A program made the translations under genes and the position numbers. Below, piece by piece: positions 28,546-36,796 of a stretch of 64,000 nucleotides of DNA. Each line of letters opens with the position of its first letter. Positions within the stretch are counted from its first letter, which is position 1. The notes beneath the pieces are model-generated. The model did no database searches and was not told the origin of the DNA. It worked only from the letters and a program-made list of their open reading frames with translations. Source of the stretch: Acinetobacter brisouii CIP 110357 (GTDB lineage Bacteria; Pseudomonadota; Gammaproteobacteria; Pseudomonadales; Moraxellaceae). The DNA is taken from the NCBI RefSeq assembly GCF_000488275.1, contig NZ_KI530762.1, positions 1 through 64,000 on the forward strand. The letters are read 5' to 3'.

Positions 28546-31287
28546 ATGCGCACATTTTTTCTCAAACAACTGTTTCTGAGCTTTTTAAAAGTACGTCACT
28601 TCGGGCGGCATTTTCAGCGCTTTATTAGTCTGGAACATGTGACTCGTGCCAACAAAACACAATCATTTCCACCAGAACTGACCAAAACGCTTGTTCAGTC
28701 GGCACGACATACGCCTGAGCAGCTCTACCAAGAACTTAATACCAGTCTTGCAGGCTTAGATGAAAATCAGGTCGAACAACGTCAGCAACAATATGGCTTA
28801 AATGAAATTCAGCAAGAAAAGCCTTTAAGCTGGTGGGTGCATTTATGGTTTTGCTACCGTAATCCATTCAGCTTATTACTGACATTACTGGCATTGGTGT
28901 CCTTTTTTACCCATGACATGCAGGGTACGCTGGTAATTGGAACCATGGTTCTGATTGCAACCATTTTACGTTTTTGGCAAGAGCAAAAATCTAATCAGGC
29001 TGCTGAAGCATTAAAAGCCATGGTCACCAATACCGCAACGGTGATTCGTCAATCTTCAGGCTCGCAACAACAGATTAACCCAACCACTTTAAATGTGCAG
29101 GCCAGTGAGGAAGTCACCATTCAGGCGCTGGTACCCGGCGATATTATTTTACTTTCTGCGGGTGATATGATCCCTGCGGATTGTCGGGTTCTGGTGGCGA
29201 AAGATTTATTTGTTGCACAGGCTGCCATGACAGGAGAATCTTTGCCTGTTGAAAAATATGCCATTCAAAAAGATCAAGATGCAATTAACCCACTGGATCT
29301 AGAAAACATTTTGTTTATGGGAACCAATGTGGTGTCAGGTTCAGCGACAGCTGTTGTGTTAACGACAGGTGGGCAAACTTATTTTGGCGCATTGGCAAAA
29401 CGGATAACGGCCAGCGAGCAAGTGACTACTTCATTTCAACTGGGGGTCAATAAAGTCAGTTGGTTGCTGATTCGTTTTATGGCGGTCATGGCACCGATTG
29501 TTTTATTTATTAATGGTTTTACCAAAGGCAACTGGACAGAAGCGAGTCTCTTTGCGCTTTCAGTTGCTGTCGGGCTAACCCCAGAAATGCTGCCCATGAT
29601 TGTCACATCAACACTGGCAAAAGGTGCGGTGTTTCTGTCGCGCAAAAAAGTGATTGTAAAGCGTTTGGATGCAGTCCAAAACTTTGGGGCAATGGATGTG
29701 CTTTGTACGGATAAAACAGGCACACTCACACAAGATAAAATCATTTTAGCAAAACATGTGGATATTTGGGGTAACCCATCCAAGAAAGTCTTGGAGCTTG
29801 CCTGTCTCAATAGTTATTTTCAAACTGGCCTAAAAAACTTACTCGATGTTGCTGTGTTAGAACATGGTGAAAGTCATTTAATAGTTTCTGATTTACAGAA
29901 ATTCAAGAAAGTTGATGAAATCCCGTTTGATTTTAACCGCCGTCGTATGTCGGTTGTGGTTGAAGATGCATCACAGCAGCACACCATGATTACCAAAGGG
30001 GCTGTAGAAGAAATTCTTGCGGTATGTCGTTATGTGATGCATGACGATGAAATTATCAGCCTTGATCAACAGTCGCTACAGCATATCCACAAGGTCACCG
30101 CAGAGTTCAATGCAGAAGGTCTGCGCGTTGTGGCAGTCGCAACCAAGGCAGGTTTGAGTCACCATGAATATGGCATTGCCGATGAAAGTGATTTGATTCT
30201 CGTGGGCTATGTCGCTTTTCTTGACCCACCTAAAGAGTCGACAGCGCCTGCGCTTCAGGCACTATCCGAGCATGGTATTGTGGTTAAGATTTTGACAGGT
30301 GACAACGATCTGGTGACCGCCAAAGTCTGTAAAGATGTGGGATTACATGTCAATGCGATCATTCTCGGCAGTGATATTGAGCAAATGGATGATGCTGCTT
30401 TGGCTCAGGTGGTCGAGCAATACAATGTTTTTGCCAAACTGACACCTGCGCACAAGGAACGTATTGTACGGATCTTAAAACACAACGGGCATGTGATTGG
30501 CTTCATGGGCGATGGCATTAATGATGCACCCGCCTTGCGTAGTGCAGATATCGGTATTTCTGTCGATACAGCCGTCGATATTGCCAAAGAAGCTGCCGAT
30601 CTTATTTTGCTTGAAAAGAGTTTGATGGTTCTGGAACAGGGGGTGTTAGAGGGTCGCCGTACATTTTCAAACATGCTGAAATATATCAAAATGACTGCAA
30701 GTTCAAATTTTGGTAATGTTTTTTCGGTCTTGATTGCCAGCGCATTTCTTCCGTTCTTGCCGATGCTTCCAATACAATTACTGATTCAGAATCTTTTATA
30801 CGATATTTCGCAAATTGCCATTCCGTTTGACCATGTGGATGATGAGCTTCTACTCAAACCGCAAACTTGGCAACCTGCTGAAATCGGGCGTTTCATGCTG
30901 TTTTTTGGCCCAATCAGCTCGATTTTCGATATCGTCACTTTCATCCTCATGTGGTATGTCTTTGGTGCCAATAATATTGCACATCAGACGCTGTTTCAGT
31001 CTGGCTGGTTCGTGGTCGGGTTATTAACCCAGACCTTAATTGTGCACATGATTCGCACCCCGAAAATCCCATTTTTGCAAAGTCGCGCGGCCATGCCATT
31101 GATGATGATGTCGTTGATGATTATGGCAATCGGGATATATTTGCCGATGGGAAGTTTGGCGCCGTATTTTAAATTACAGGCATTGCCAACACTGTATTTT
31201 GTATTTTTACCCTGCATCTTGATTGCTTACATGGTACTGATACAACTTGTGAAACGCTTCTACTTCCGCCGCTATGGTTGGCAGTAA
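28546..31287 (+). CDS. mgtA: Magnesium-translocating P-type ATPase (MgtA/MgtB type)
   Basis: 913 residues from ATG 28546, chosen because GGAG (28536-28539) precedes it; a TTG four codons upstream would overlap that site. It is a type IIIB P-ATPase of the inner membrane that imports Mg2+. The phosphorylation motif DKTGTLTQD, the TGES loop (MTGESLPVEK), the TGDN motif and GDGINDAPALRSADIGISVD are intact. About ten membrane segments are present, with the typical long N-terminal cytoplasmic region. It has its own promoter and long leader, although it sits inside the sulfur cluster. Low-magnesium induction is expected from the family. Confidence 0.92.
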   Translation: MRTFFLKQLFLSFLKVRHFGRHFQRFISLEHVTRANKTQSFPPELTKTLVQSARHTPEQLYQELNTSLAGLDENQVEQRQQQYGLNEIQQEKPLSWWVHLWFCYRNPFSLLLTLLALVSFFTHDMQGTLVIGTMVLIATILRFWQEQKSNQAAEALKAMVTNTATVIRQSSGSQQQINPTTLNVQASEEVTIQALVPGDIILLSAGDMIPADCRVLVAKDLFVAQAAMTGESLPVEKYAIQKDQDAINPLDLENILFMGTNVVSGSATAVVLTTGGQTYFGALAKRITASEQVTTSFQLGVNKVSWLLIRFMAVMAPIVLFINGFTKGNWTEASLFALSVAVGLTPEMLPMIVTSTLAKGAVFLSRKKVIVKRLDAVQNFGAMDVLCTDKTGTLTQDKIILAKHVDIWGNPSKKVLELACLNSYFQTGLKNLLDVAVLEHGESHLIVSDLQKFKKVDEIPFDFNRRRMSVVVEDASQQHTMITKGAVEEILAVCRYVMHDDEIISLDQQSLQHIHKVTAEFNAEGLRVVAVATKAGLSHHEYGIADESDLILVGYVAFLDPPKESTAPALQALSEHGIVVKILTGDNDLVTAKVCKDVGLHVNAIILGSDIEQMDDAALAQVVEQYNVFAKLTPAHKERIVRILKHNGHVIGFMGDGINDAPALRSADIGISVDTAVDIAKEAADLILLEKSLMVLEQGVLEGRRTFSNMLKYIKMTASSNFGNVFSVLIASAFLPFLPMLPIQLLIQNLLYDISQIAIPFDHVDDELLLKPQTWQPAEIGRFMLFFGPISSIFDIVTFILMWYVFGANNIAHQTLFQSGWFVVGLLTQTLIVHMIRTPKIPFLQSRAAMPLMMMSLMIMAIGIYLPMGSLAPYFKLQALPTLYFVFLPCILIAYMVLIQLVKRFYFRRYGWQ

Positions 31288-31371
31288 GTAATCAAGGAAT
31301 TGTTCAGATACACGCTATATCGACGAGGCTTTTTGCTTGACTCGATGATCAGCTGATAGACCACATTAGGT

Positions 31372-31587
31372 TTATGCAGAATGATGCTTTTTTTGAGTAA
31401 AAATGTCGGGAACAGACAGTGGATTTACACATTGAGGTTCTCGGTTGCAATCGGTGCTGTGAGCTTTGTTTGATATGGTTTTATCGTTTAAATAGACATG
31501 CTGCTGCTCGGGCAGCTCCCCGAATTGATCATCAAAATAGCTGGGCTGAATACGAATAACAGATGAAACAGAATTGCTGTATTGCAT
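31372..31587 (-). CDS. Hypothetical small protein
   Basis: An ORF of 71 codons in the gap between mgtA and the FMN reductase gene. The product is hydrophilic (MQYSNSVSSVIRIQPSYFDD... TQKKHHSA), with two cysteines and no recognisable domain, membrane segment or signal. No good Shine-Dalgarno sequence precedes the ATG. It may be a lineage-specific small protein or a chance ORF. Confidence 0.3.
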   Translation of the reverse strand: MQYSNSVSSVIRIQPSYFDDQFGELPEQQHVYLNDKTISNKAHSTDCNREPQCVNPLSVPDIFTQKKHHSA

Positions 31588-31602
31588 TGTAAATGCAAAG
31601 GA

Positions 31603-31634
31603 TATCGTTTTTTAACATATCTTAAAAAACGATA
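31603..31634 (+). promoter_or_regulatory. Perfect 13-bp inverted repeat upstream of msuE
   Basis: TATCGTTTTTTAA-catatc-TTAAAAAACGATA. It lies about 85-120 bp before the start of the reductase gene. It could be an operator for the msuE-sfnG unit or a terminator-like hairpin with weak pairs. No known regulator site is recognised. Confidence 0.45.
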
Positions 31635-31724
31635 AATTTGCCCGTTTTTATTATTTTACGCTGCATGCCCAAATGTGGATAAATAAACCTCAATAGATTT
31701 ATATTTCAATTCAGGTTTATGTCC

Positions 31725-32471
31725 ATGTCCACCACTTTAAATGCAGTCAAACCCTTAAATATTGTCGCTGTTTCAGGCGGCTTAAATAACCCTTCTAAAA
31801 CCGAAGCACTGGTTCAGGAAATTATTCATGAACTGGGTCAGGCAACCCCGATCAACGTGCATTTTATTAAGTTCAGCGAAATCGGGTCGTTATTGGGCGG
31901 TGCGATTTATCGTCATCAATTGCCACAGCGCGTACAGGATGATCTGGCAGCAGTTGAAGCTGCAGATGCCTTAATTGTTGGTACACCTGTGTACCGTGCT
32001 TCATTTACTGGTTTGTTTAAACATTTCTTTGATTTTGTTGAACAAACTGCTCTAGTCGATGTGCCAGTTTTATTGGCGGCTTCAGGTGGTAGCGACCGCC
32101 ATGCCTTGGTGCTTGAGCATCAGTTACGCCCATTGTTCAGTTTCTTTCAGGCACAGACATTGCCAATCGGTGTTTATGCCACGGATCGTGATTTTACCCC
32201 TGAATACACCATTCAAAGCGCAGCCTTGCGTGATCGCATCATCTTGGCGGTTGCACGTGCCTTACCGATTTTAGAGTGGGCGCCTGCTAAAGGTCAGCGT
32301 GCGGAAGTCGTGAAAGCTAAAACCGTTCAAGCCAACCAGAATTTAGGTATTAACCGACAAATTGAACAAGAAGAAGTCTTACCTTCAGCCGCTGTACCTG
32401 ACTTGCAAGCCGCAGAATCCCGTTTACAACATAAAGCAGGCAAGACCTCAATTCAGGCCGATGTGGCATAA
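31725..32471 (+). CDS. msuE: NAD(P)H-dependent FMN reductase, MsuE/SfnF-like
   Basis: About 248 residues. A flavodoxin-like fold with the FMN-reductase signature IVAVSGGLNNPSKTEAL at the N terminus, and the segment DALIVGTPVYRASFTGLFKHFFD that closes the flavin site. It should reduce FMN with NAD(P)H and pass FMNH2 to two-component oxygenases. The SfnG gene begins 31 bp after the stop, so SfnG is the likely client. ATG 31725 is favoured over ATG 31719 because the weak CAGG site at 31712 is too close to the latter. The C-terminal 50 residues are Gln/Ala-rich and extend beyond the core. Confidence 0.85.
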   Translation: MSTTLNAVKPLNIVAVSGGLNNPSKTEALVQEIIHELGQATPINVHFIKFSEIGSLLGGAIYRHQLPQRVQDDLAAVEAADALIVGTPVYRASFTGLFKHFFDFVEQTALVDVPVLLAASGGSDRHALVLEHQLRPLFSFFQAQTLPIGVYATDRDFTPEYTIQSAALRDRIILAVARALPILEWAPAKGQRAEVVKAKTVQANQNLGINRQIEQEEVLPSAAVPDLQAAESRLQHKAGKTSIQADVA

Positions 32472-32502
32472 CCGCCATCAGTTTCCCAAGGAGAATAAAA
32501 AT

Positions 32503-33603
32503 ATGGCGCAATCACAACAGCAACTTCAGTTTGCTTACTGGGTACCCAATGTTAGCGGTGGTCTGGTGGTCAGTAATATTGAACAACGTACTGAATGGAA
32601 CATTGAGTACAACAAGAAACTGGCACAAACCGCAGAAAAAAATGGCTTTAGCTATGCGCTGTCACAAATCCGTTTTACTGCGGGTTATGGCGCGGAAAAT
32701 CAGCATGAGTCCGTTTCATTTAGCCATGCAATTTTAGCGGCGACTGAAAAGCTCAAGGTGATTGCGGCGATTTTACCGGGGCCGTGGAAACCTGCACTGG
32801 CAGCCAAGCAATTGGCGACCATTGATTATTTAACCCAAGGGCGAATTGCGATTAACGTGGTCAGTGGCTGGTTTAAGGGCGAGTTCGATGCAATTGGCGA
32901 AGAATGGCCTGATCATGACCAGCGTTATGCACGTTCAGAAGAGTTTATTCGCACTCTGAAAGGCATTTGGACCACCGACAATTTTTCATTTGATGGCAAG
33001 TATTATCAGTTTAAAGATTACACCTTAAAGCCAAAACCTGTGCAGCAGCCACATCCTGAAATTTTCCAAGGTGGAACATCACGTGCAGCACGGGATATGG
33101 CATCACGCGTTTCGGACTGGTACTTTGCCAATGGCAACACGGTTGAAGGGATTCGTGAACAGATCGAAGATTTGCGCGCGAAAGCCAAGCAGAATCAGCA
33201 TCAGGTCAAAGTTGGTCTAAACGCCTTTATTATCGCGCGGGATACCGAAGAAGAAGCGCAGGCGGTGCTGCAAGAAATTATTGCCAATGCCAACCCTGAA
33301 GCCGTGAATGCCTTTGCTGATGCGACACGTCAGGCAGGTGCAGCCAGCCCTGAAGGTGAGGGTAACTGGGCGAAGTCTAGTTTTGAAGATCTGGTGCAAT
33401 ATAACGATGGCTTTAAAACCAATCTCATCGGTACACCTGAGCAAATCGCAGAGCGCATTGTGGCGTACAAAGCCGCAGGGGTGGATCTGATTTTGGCGGG
33501 CTTCCTGCACTTTATTGAAGAAGTCGAATATTTTGGGCAACGGGTTTTACCGTTAGTTCGGGAATTGGAACAAAAACAACAACAGGCAAAAGAAGTCGCT
33601 TAA
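32503..33603 (+). CDS. sfnG: Dimethylsulfone monooxygenase SfnG
   Basis: 366 residues, luciferase-like FMNH2-dependent oxygenase. It matches the SfnG/SsuD group: FAYWVPNVSGGLVVSNIEQR at the start, AILPGPWKPALAAKQLATID, GRIAINVVSGWFKGEFDAIG and EIFQGGTSRAARDMA. SfnG converts dimethylsulfone to methanesulfinate and formaldehyde. I chose ATG 32503 behind AAGGAG (32488-32493). A longer frame opening at 32362 would overlap the reductase gene and lacks support. It pairs with the upstream FMN reductase. A repeat and a strong terminator follow. Confidence 0.9.
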   Translation: MAQSQQQLQFAYWVPNVSGGLVVSNIEQRTEWNIEYNKKLAQTAEKNGFSYALSQIRFTAGYGAENQHESVSFSHAILAATEKLKVIAAILPGPWKPALAAKQLATIDYLTQGRIAINVVSGWFKGEFDAIGEEWPDHDQRYARSEEFIRTLKGIWTTDNFSFDGKYYQFKDYTLKPKPVQQPHPEIFQGGTSRAARDMASRVSDWYFANGNTVEGIREQIEDLRAKAKQNQHQVKVGLNAFIIARDTEEEAQAVLQEIIANANPEAVNAFADATRQAGAASPEGEGNWAKSSFEDLVQYNDGFKTNLIGTPEQIAERIVAYKAAGVDLILAGFLHFIEEVEYFGQRVLPLVRELEQKQQQAKEVA

Positions 33604-33625
33604 GTTGGGCGAGGTGGGTAATCAA

Positions 33626-33706
33626 TAGACTTTTTTCATTACGGTTTATCCTCTCTTTGTGTTTCTCCCAGAGGGAGAAAGTTAATGGGGCAATGACAAA
33701 AGTCTA
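33626..33706. repeat. Palindromic intergenic repeat, copy D (short form)
   Basis: About 81 bp just behind sfnG. The outer ends TAGACTTTTTTCATT and AATGACAAAAGTCTA pair. The apex TTTCTCCC-AGA-GGGAGAAA is a perfect 8-bp hairpin. It has the same family design as copies C and E. Confidence 0.75.
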
Positions 33707-33726
33707 AAACGAGTTGAGCAACTGAC

Positions 33727-33752
33727 AGCGCATTTTCGGATGCGCTTTTTTT
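33727..33752 (+). terminator. Terminator after sfnG
   Basis: AGCGCAT-tttcgg-ATGCGCT followed by six more T residues. Confidence 0.9.
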
Positions 33753-33890
33753 ATGTCGAATTTTGGATATTAATTTTATCTATGTATTGGATAGAAATTT
33801 AAGATTATTTTTATAATAAAAGCACTTGTATGATGAGCATAAGATTCATATCACAGCGCTGCTTGTGAACAAACATACGAGAAACTGCAC

Positions 33891-34421
33891 ATGATGAATT
33901 CGATTGTTTGGCCAGCAGGCTATCTGCCTGGCGAAACCGATAATTTCTGTTCCAATGAAGTGATTGTCAAAGGTTTAAGCACCGCAGAGGTATGGCCGTA
34001 TCTGGTAAATGCTGATGAGTGGCCAAGCTACTACGCCAATTCTTCCGATGTCAGACTGCCTGAAGGTGCAAAGCAACTGCAAGCAAACATGGTCTTTTTC
34101 TTTAAAACCTTTGGTTTTCCTGTCGATGCCCAAGTGCTGGAGCTGGTTGCACCGCAAGCAGGCGAGCCTGCACGAATTGCATGGCATGGTTGGGCGGGCG
34201 AGGTTGGTTCAGCCGAACGTCTGGACGTGCATCACGCATGGCTCATCGAAGACCTGGACGGTGGTCGGGTGCGTATCTTGACCCAAGAAACCCAACTGGG
34301 GCAGCCCGCAAAAGCGCTGGCTCAAGCTAAACCGAATCCGATGATCAATGGGCATCAGGACTGGCTAGAGGGCTTGGTGGCTGCTGCCTGTCAGGCAAAA
34401 AATGGCCAATGTCTCTCATAG
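33891..34421 (+). CDS. SRPBCC-superfamily protein
   Basis: 176 residues, with the START/Bet v1-like helix-grip pattern: an early helix STAEVWPYLVNADEWPSYYANSSD, beta strands with IAWHGWAGEVGSAERLDVHHAWLIE, and a long C-terminal helix. Such proteins bind small hydrophobic ligands; no enzyme activity can be inferred. Its position between sfnG and an Old Yellow Enzyme gene suggests a part in handling an organosulfur or aromatic compound. Two adjacent ATGs exist (33891, 33894), and no strong Shine-Dalgarno sequence is seen. Confidence 0.75.
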   Translation: MMNSIVWPAGYLPGETDNFCSNEVIVKGLSTAEVWPYLVNADEWPSYYANSSDVRLPEGAKQLQANMVFFFKTFGFPVDAQVLELVAPQAGEPARIAWHGWAGEVGSAERLDVHHAWLIEDLDGGRVRILTQETQLGQPAKALAQAKPNPMINGHQDWLEGLVAAACQAKNGQCLS

Positions 34422-34521
34422 ACTGGTGACTTTACAACATATGGCAAAGTCTTGAATTTTTCAGATAAATACATGATTGGATTTGAATTTTAGGCGATTT
34501 TATCGCGATTTAGAGGTTAGC

Positions 34522-35613
34522 ATGACGGCATTATTTACTCCCTTTCAACTTAAAGATGTGACGCTACGTAACCGTATTGCAGTCCCTCCGATGTGTCAGT
34601 ACAGCGCTGTGGAGGGCAAAGTCACCGACTGGCATCTGGCGCATTACACCAGTATGGCGCGCGGTGGTGCAGGTCTGGTGATTGTCGAAGCGACAGGTGT
34701 ATCGCCTGAAGGGCGAATTACTCCTGCCTGTCTGGGGTTGTGGAGCGATGAACACATTGAAGGTTTGGCACAGATTGCTCAGGCGATTAAAGCTGCTGGG
34801 GCAGTGCCAGGCATTCAGATTGCACATGCAGGGCGTAAAGCCAGCGCCAACCGTCCGTGGGAAGGCGATGACCATATTGCTGCTGATGACCCACGCGGTT
34901 GGCAGCCAATTGGAGCATCGGCGATTGCTTATGGTGAAAACTTGCCACGTGTGCCACAGGAAATGAGTCTTGCCGATATTCAACGGGTTCAGGCAGATTT
35001 TGCTGCTGCTGCGCGCCGTGCAAAACAGGCAGGTTTTGAGTGGTTAGAGCTACATTTTGCGCATGGTTATTTGGCACAAAGCTTTTTTTCCAAGCATAGC
35101 AACCTGCGCCAAGATCAGTATGGAGGTGATTTTGCAGGGCGAAGCCGCTTTTTGCGTGAAACCTTTGCAGCGGTACGTGCAGTTTGGCCAGAGCATTTAG
35201 CATTGACCGCGCGTTTTGGTGTGATTGAGTACGATGGCCATGACGAAGAAACCCTGAGCGAGTCAATTGAACTGGTCAAACAGTTGCGTACTGATGGGCT
35301 AGATTTACTCAATGTTAGTGTCAATTTTAATATCCCTCAAGCTCAAGTGCCGTGGGCAGAACCTGCATTTTTAGCACCAGTTGCTGAGCGTGTACGCCGT
35401 GAAGCCAACTTGCCTGTTGCTGCTTCATGGGGACTGGACAAACCTGAACTGGCTAATCGTTTGGTAGAACAGCAGCAAATGGACTTGGTAATGATCGGGC
35501 GTGCCTTCTTGGCAAATCCGCACTATCCGCTGCAAGCTGCCAAAGCATTGCAACTGGAAAAACCGACATGGGTATTGCCTGCACCGTATGCACACTGGTT
35601 AGAGCGTTATTAA
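34522..35613 (+). CDS. Old Yellow Enzyme family NADH:flavin oxidoreductase, XenA/YqjM-like
   Basis: 363 residues from ATG 34522 (GAGG at 34513). TIM-barrel FMN enzyme. Signature segments are NRIAVPPMCQYSA with the regulatory cysteine, IQIAHAGRKAS (substrate-binding His), ELHFAHGYLAQSFFSKHSNLRQDQYGG, and MIGRAFLANPHYPL near the end. Members reduce activated C=C bonds of enones with NAD(P)H. Similar genes often lie within sulfonate/sulfone gene clusters; the natural substrate is not known. A bidirectional terminator follows. Confidence 0.9.
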   Translation: MTALFTPFQLKDVTLRNRIAVPPMCQYSAVEGKVTDWHLAHYTSMARGGAGLVIVEATGVSPEGRITPACLGLWSDEHIEGLAQIAQAIKAAGAVPGIQIAHAGRKASANRPWEGDDHIAADDPRGWQPIGASAIAYGENLPRVPQEMSLADIQRVQADFAAAARRAKQAGFEWLELHFAHGYLAQSFFSKHSNLRQDQYGGDFAGRSRFLRETFAAVRAVWPEHLALTARFGVIEYDGHDEETLSESIELVKQLRTDGLDLLNVSVNFNIPQAQVPWAEPAFLAPVAERVRREANLPVAASWGLDKPELANRLVEQQQMDLVMIGRAFLANPHYPLQAAKALQLEKPTWVLPAPYAHWLERY

Positions 35614-35632
35614 TTTATAGTGATATTCACGG

Positions 35633-35660
35633 AAAAAGTCAGCCCTGTGCTGACTTTTTT
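35633..35660. terminator. Bidirectional terminator between OYE and LysR genes
   Basis: AAAAAGTCAGC-cctgt-GCTGACTTTTTT. It has a T run in either direction and serves both convergent genes. Confidence 0.92.
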
Positions 35661-36610
35661 CATGTTGCGACCAGCGGATTGTACAGCGCACAATTTTTTG
35701 CAAACTGTTCTTCATTTTGACAGATCTCTAACATGAGTTGACGTAACCAGCGGTGGCGTGGGTCATGCTCAGTTCGTTCATGCCACAGCGCAATTTTACT
35801 AAAACTTGGAATCTCCAGCGGCGGTGGCACAATCGCCAAATCCTGACGTTTACACACCAGACGTTTCGGTACAGTTGCCACAAGGTCGCTATTTTGCAAA
35901 ATCTCAGGCAGCAGTAGAAAACTTGATGCTGACAGCGTGACGCGGCGTTGTCGACCCAGTTGTTGCAATTGTTGATCGGTAATCCCCGAGAAACTGCCTT
36001 GAAAGGAGACCAAGGCATGATCCAGCTCACAAAAACGATCCAGACTCAGGGGCTGTTGCAACGCGGGATGTCCCAAACGCATTACGCTGACATAACATTC
36101 ATCAAACAGATGTAGATAATGCAACTCATTGCCACAGCTATGCTCAAAACTCGACAGCGCCAGATCAATTTCACCCTGTTCCAAACGCTGCGCTTCTTTG
36201 TCGGTTGAAGGTAACAAGGCGATTTGGACATGCGGTGCTTGCTGTTTGAGTGCTGCCAGAAATGGCACTAAAATAACCTGATGGGCATAGTCCGTGGCGG
36301 CGATACGGACCGTAAATTCAGCCGTGGCAGGATTAAACTCCAATGGTTGCAGCAGTAAATCAATCTGCGCCAAAATCTGCTTGATCGGGCAGATCAGCTC
36401 CAAAGCGCGCGGTGTAGGTACAATGCCACGCTGTGAACGAACAAATAATGGATCATCAAAACTGTCACGTAAGCGTGCCAAAATGCTGCTCATGGCAGGC
36501 TGGGTAATAAACAGGCGTTCTGCGGCGCGGGTCACGCTACGTTCTTCCAGTAAAATATCCATGGCTTTAAGCAGGTTAAAGTCAAGATGACGCAAGTTTT
36601 TGACCATCAT
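35660..36610 (-). CDS. LysR-family transcriptional regulator (sulfur cluster)
   Basis: About 316 residues. The N-terminal winged helix-turn-helix is clear (LNLLKAMDILLEERSVTRAAERLFITQPAMSSILARLR), followed by the periplasmic-binding-protein-like effector domain. The start is at ATG 36610 or 36607 behind GGGAGA; a longer frame to 36733 would add an unusual hydrophobic N terminus. A perfect inverted repeat lies 19 bp upstream of the start and is probably its operator. It is divergent from an SfnB-like gene, which it may regulate. The effector is unknown. Confidence 0.88.
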   Translation of the reverse strand: MMVKNLRHLDFNLLKAMDILLEERSVTRAAERLFITQPAMSSILARLRDSFDDPLFVRSQRGIVPTPRALELICPIKQILAQIDLLLQPLEFNPATAEFTVRIAATDYAHQVILVPFLAALKQQAPHVQIALLPSTDKEAQRLEQGEIDLALSSFEHSCGNELHYLHLFDECYVSVMRLGHPALQQPLSLDRFCELDHALVSFQGSFSGITDQQLQQLGRQRRVTLSASSFLLLPEILQNSDLVATVPKRLVCKRQDLAIVPPPLEIPSFSKIALWHERTEHDPRHRWLRQLMLEICQNEEQFAKNCALYNPLVAT

Positions 36611-36628
36611 TTCTCCCAATTTGGCAGA

Positions 36629-36655
36629 TTGGGCAATCTGGTTATGATTGCCCAA
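36629..36655 (-). promoter_or_regulatory. Candidate LysR operator (perfect inverted repeat)
   Basis: TTGGGCAATC (36629-36638) and GATTGCCCAA (36646-36655) are exact inverted repeats with a 7-bp spacer. They lie just upstream of the LysR start in the divergent promoter region. Confidence 0.55.
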
Positions 36656-36657
36656 GT

Positions 36658-36671
36658 GTTGCTCTGGCAAC
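36658..36671 (+). promoter_or_regulatory. Candidate sigma54-activator enhancer site
   Basis: GTTGC-tctg-GCAAC is a palindrome about 75-90 bp upstream of a sigma54-type promoter. The same GTTGC-N4-GCAAC pattern occurs twice at 39859-39901, next to the SfnR-like gene. Confidence 0.55.
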
Positions 36672-36743
36672 AGTAATTCAACATGGCGCTGTCCAATCAA
36701 CAATAACCAAAAATAAAATTCAAACAAAATCAATAAATTAAAG

Positions 36744-36760
36744 TTGGCACAACATCTGCA
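36744..36760 (+). promoter_or_regulatory. Candidate sigma54 promoter of the SfnB-like gene (3)
   Basis: TTGGCACAACATCTGCA has GG at 36746-36747 and GC at 36758-36759, the exact 10-base spacing of -24/-12 promoters (TGGCAC-N5-TTGC). It ends 36 bp before the ATG. Confidence 0.7.
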
Positions 36761-36796
36761 AGAGTCATGTCAAACCGATAAAATTAGGACGATGAC

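Noticed and set aside
32362..32502. An N-terminal extension of SfnG
   Set aside because: It would overlap the FMN reductase gene by over 100 bases, while ATG 32503 has an AAGGAG and gives the normal family N terminus.
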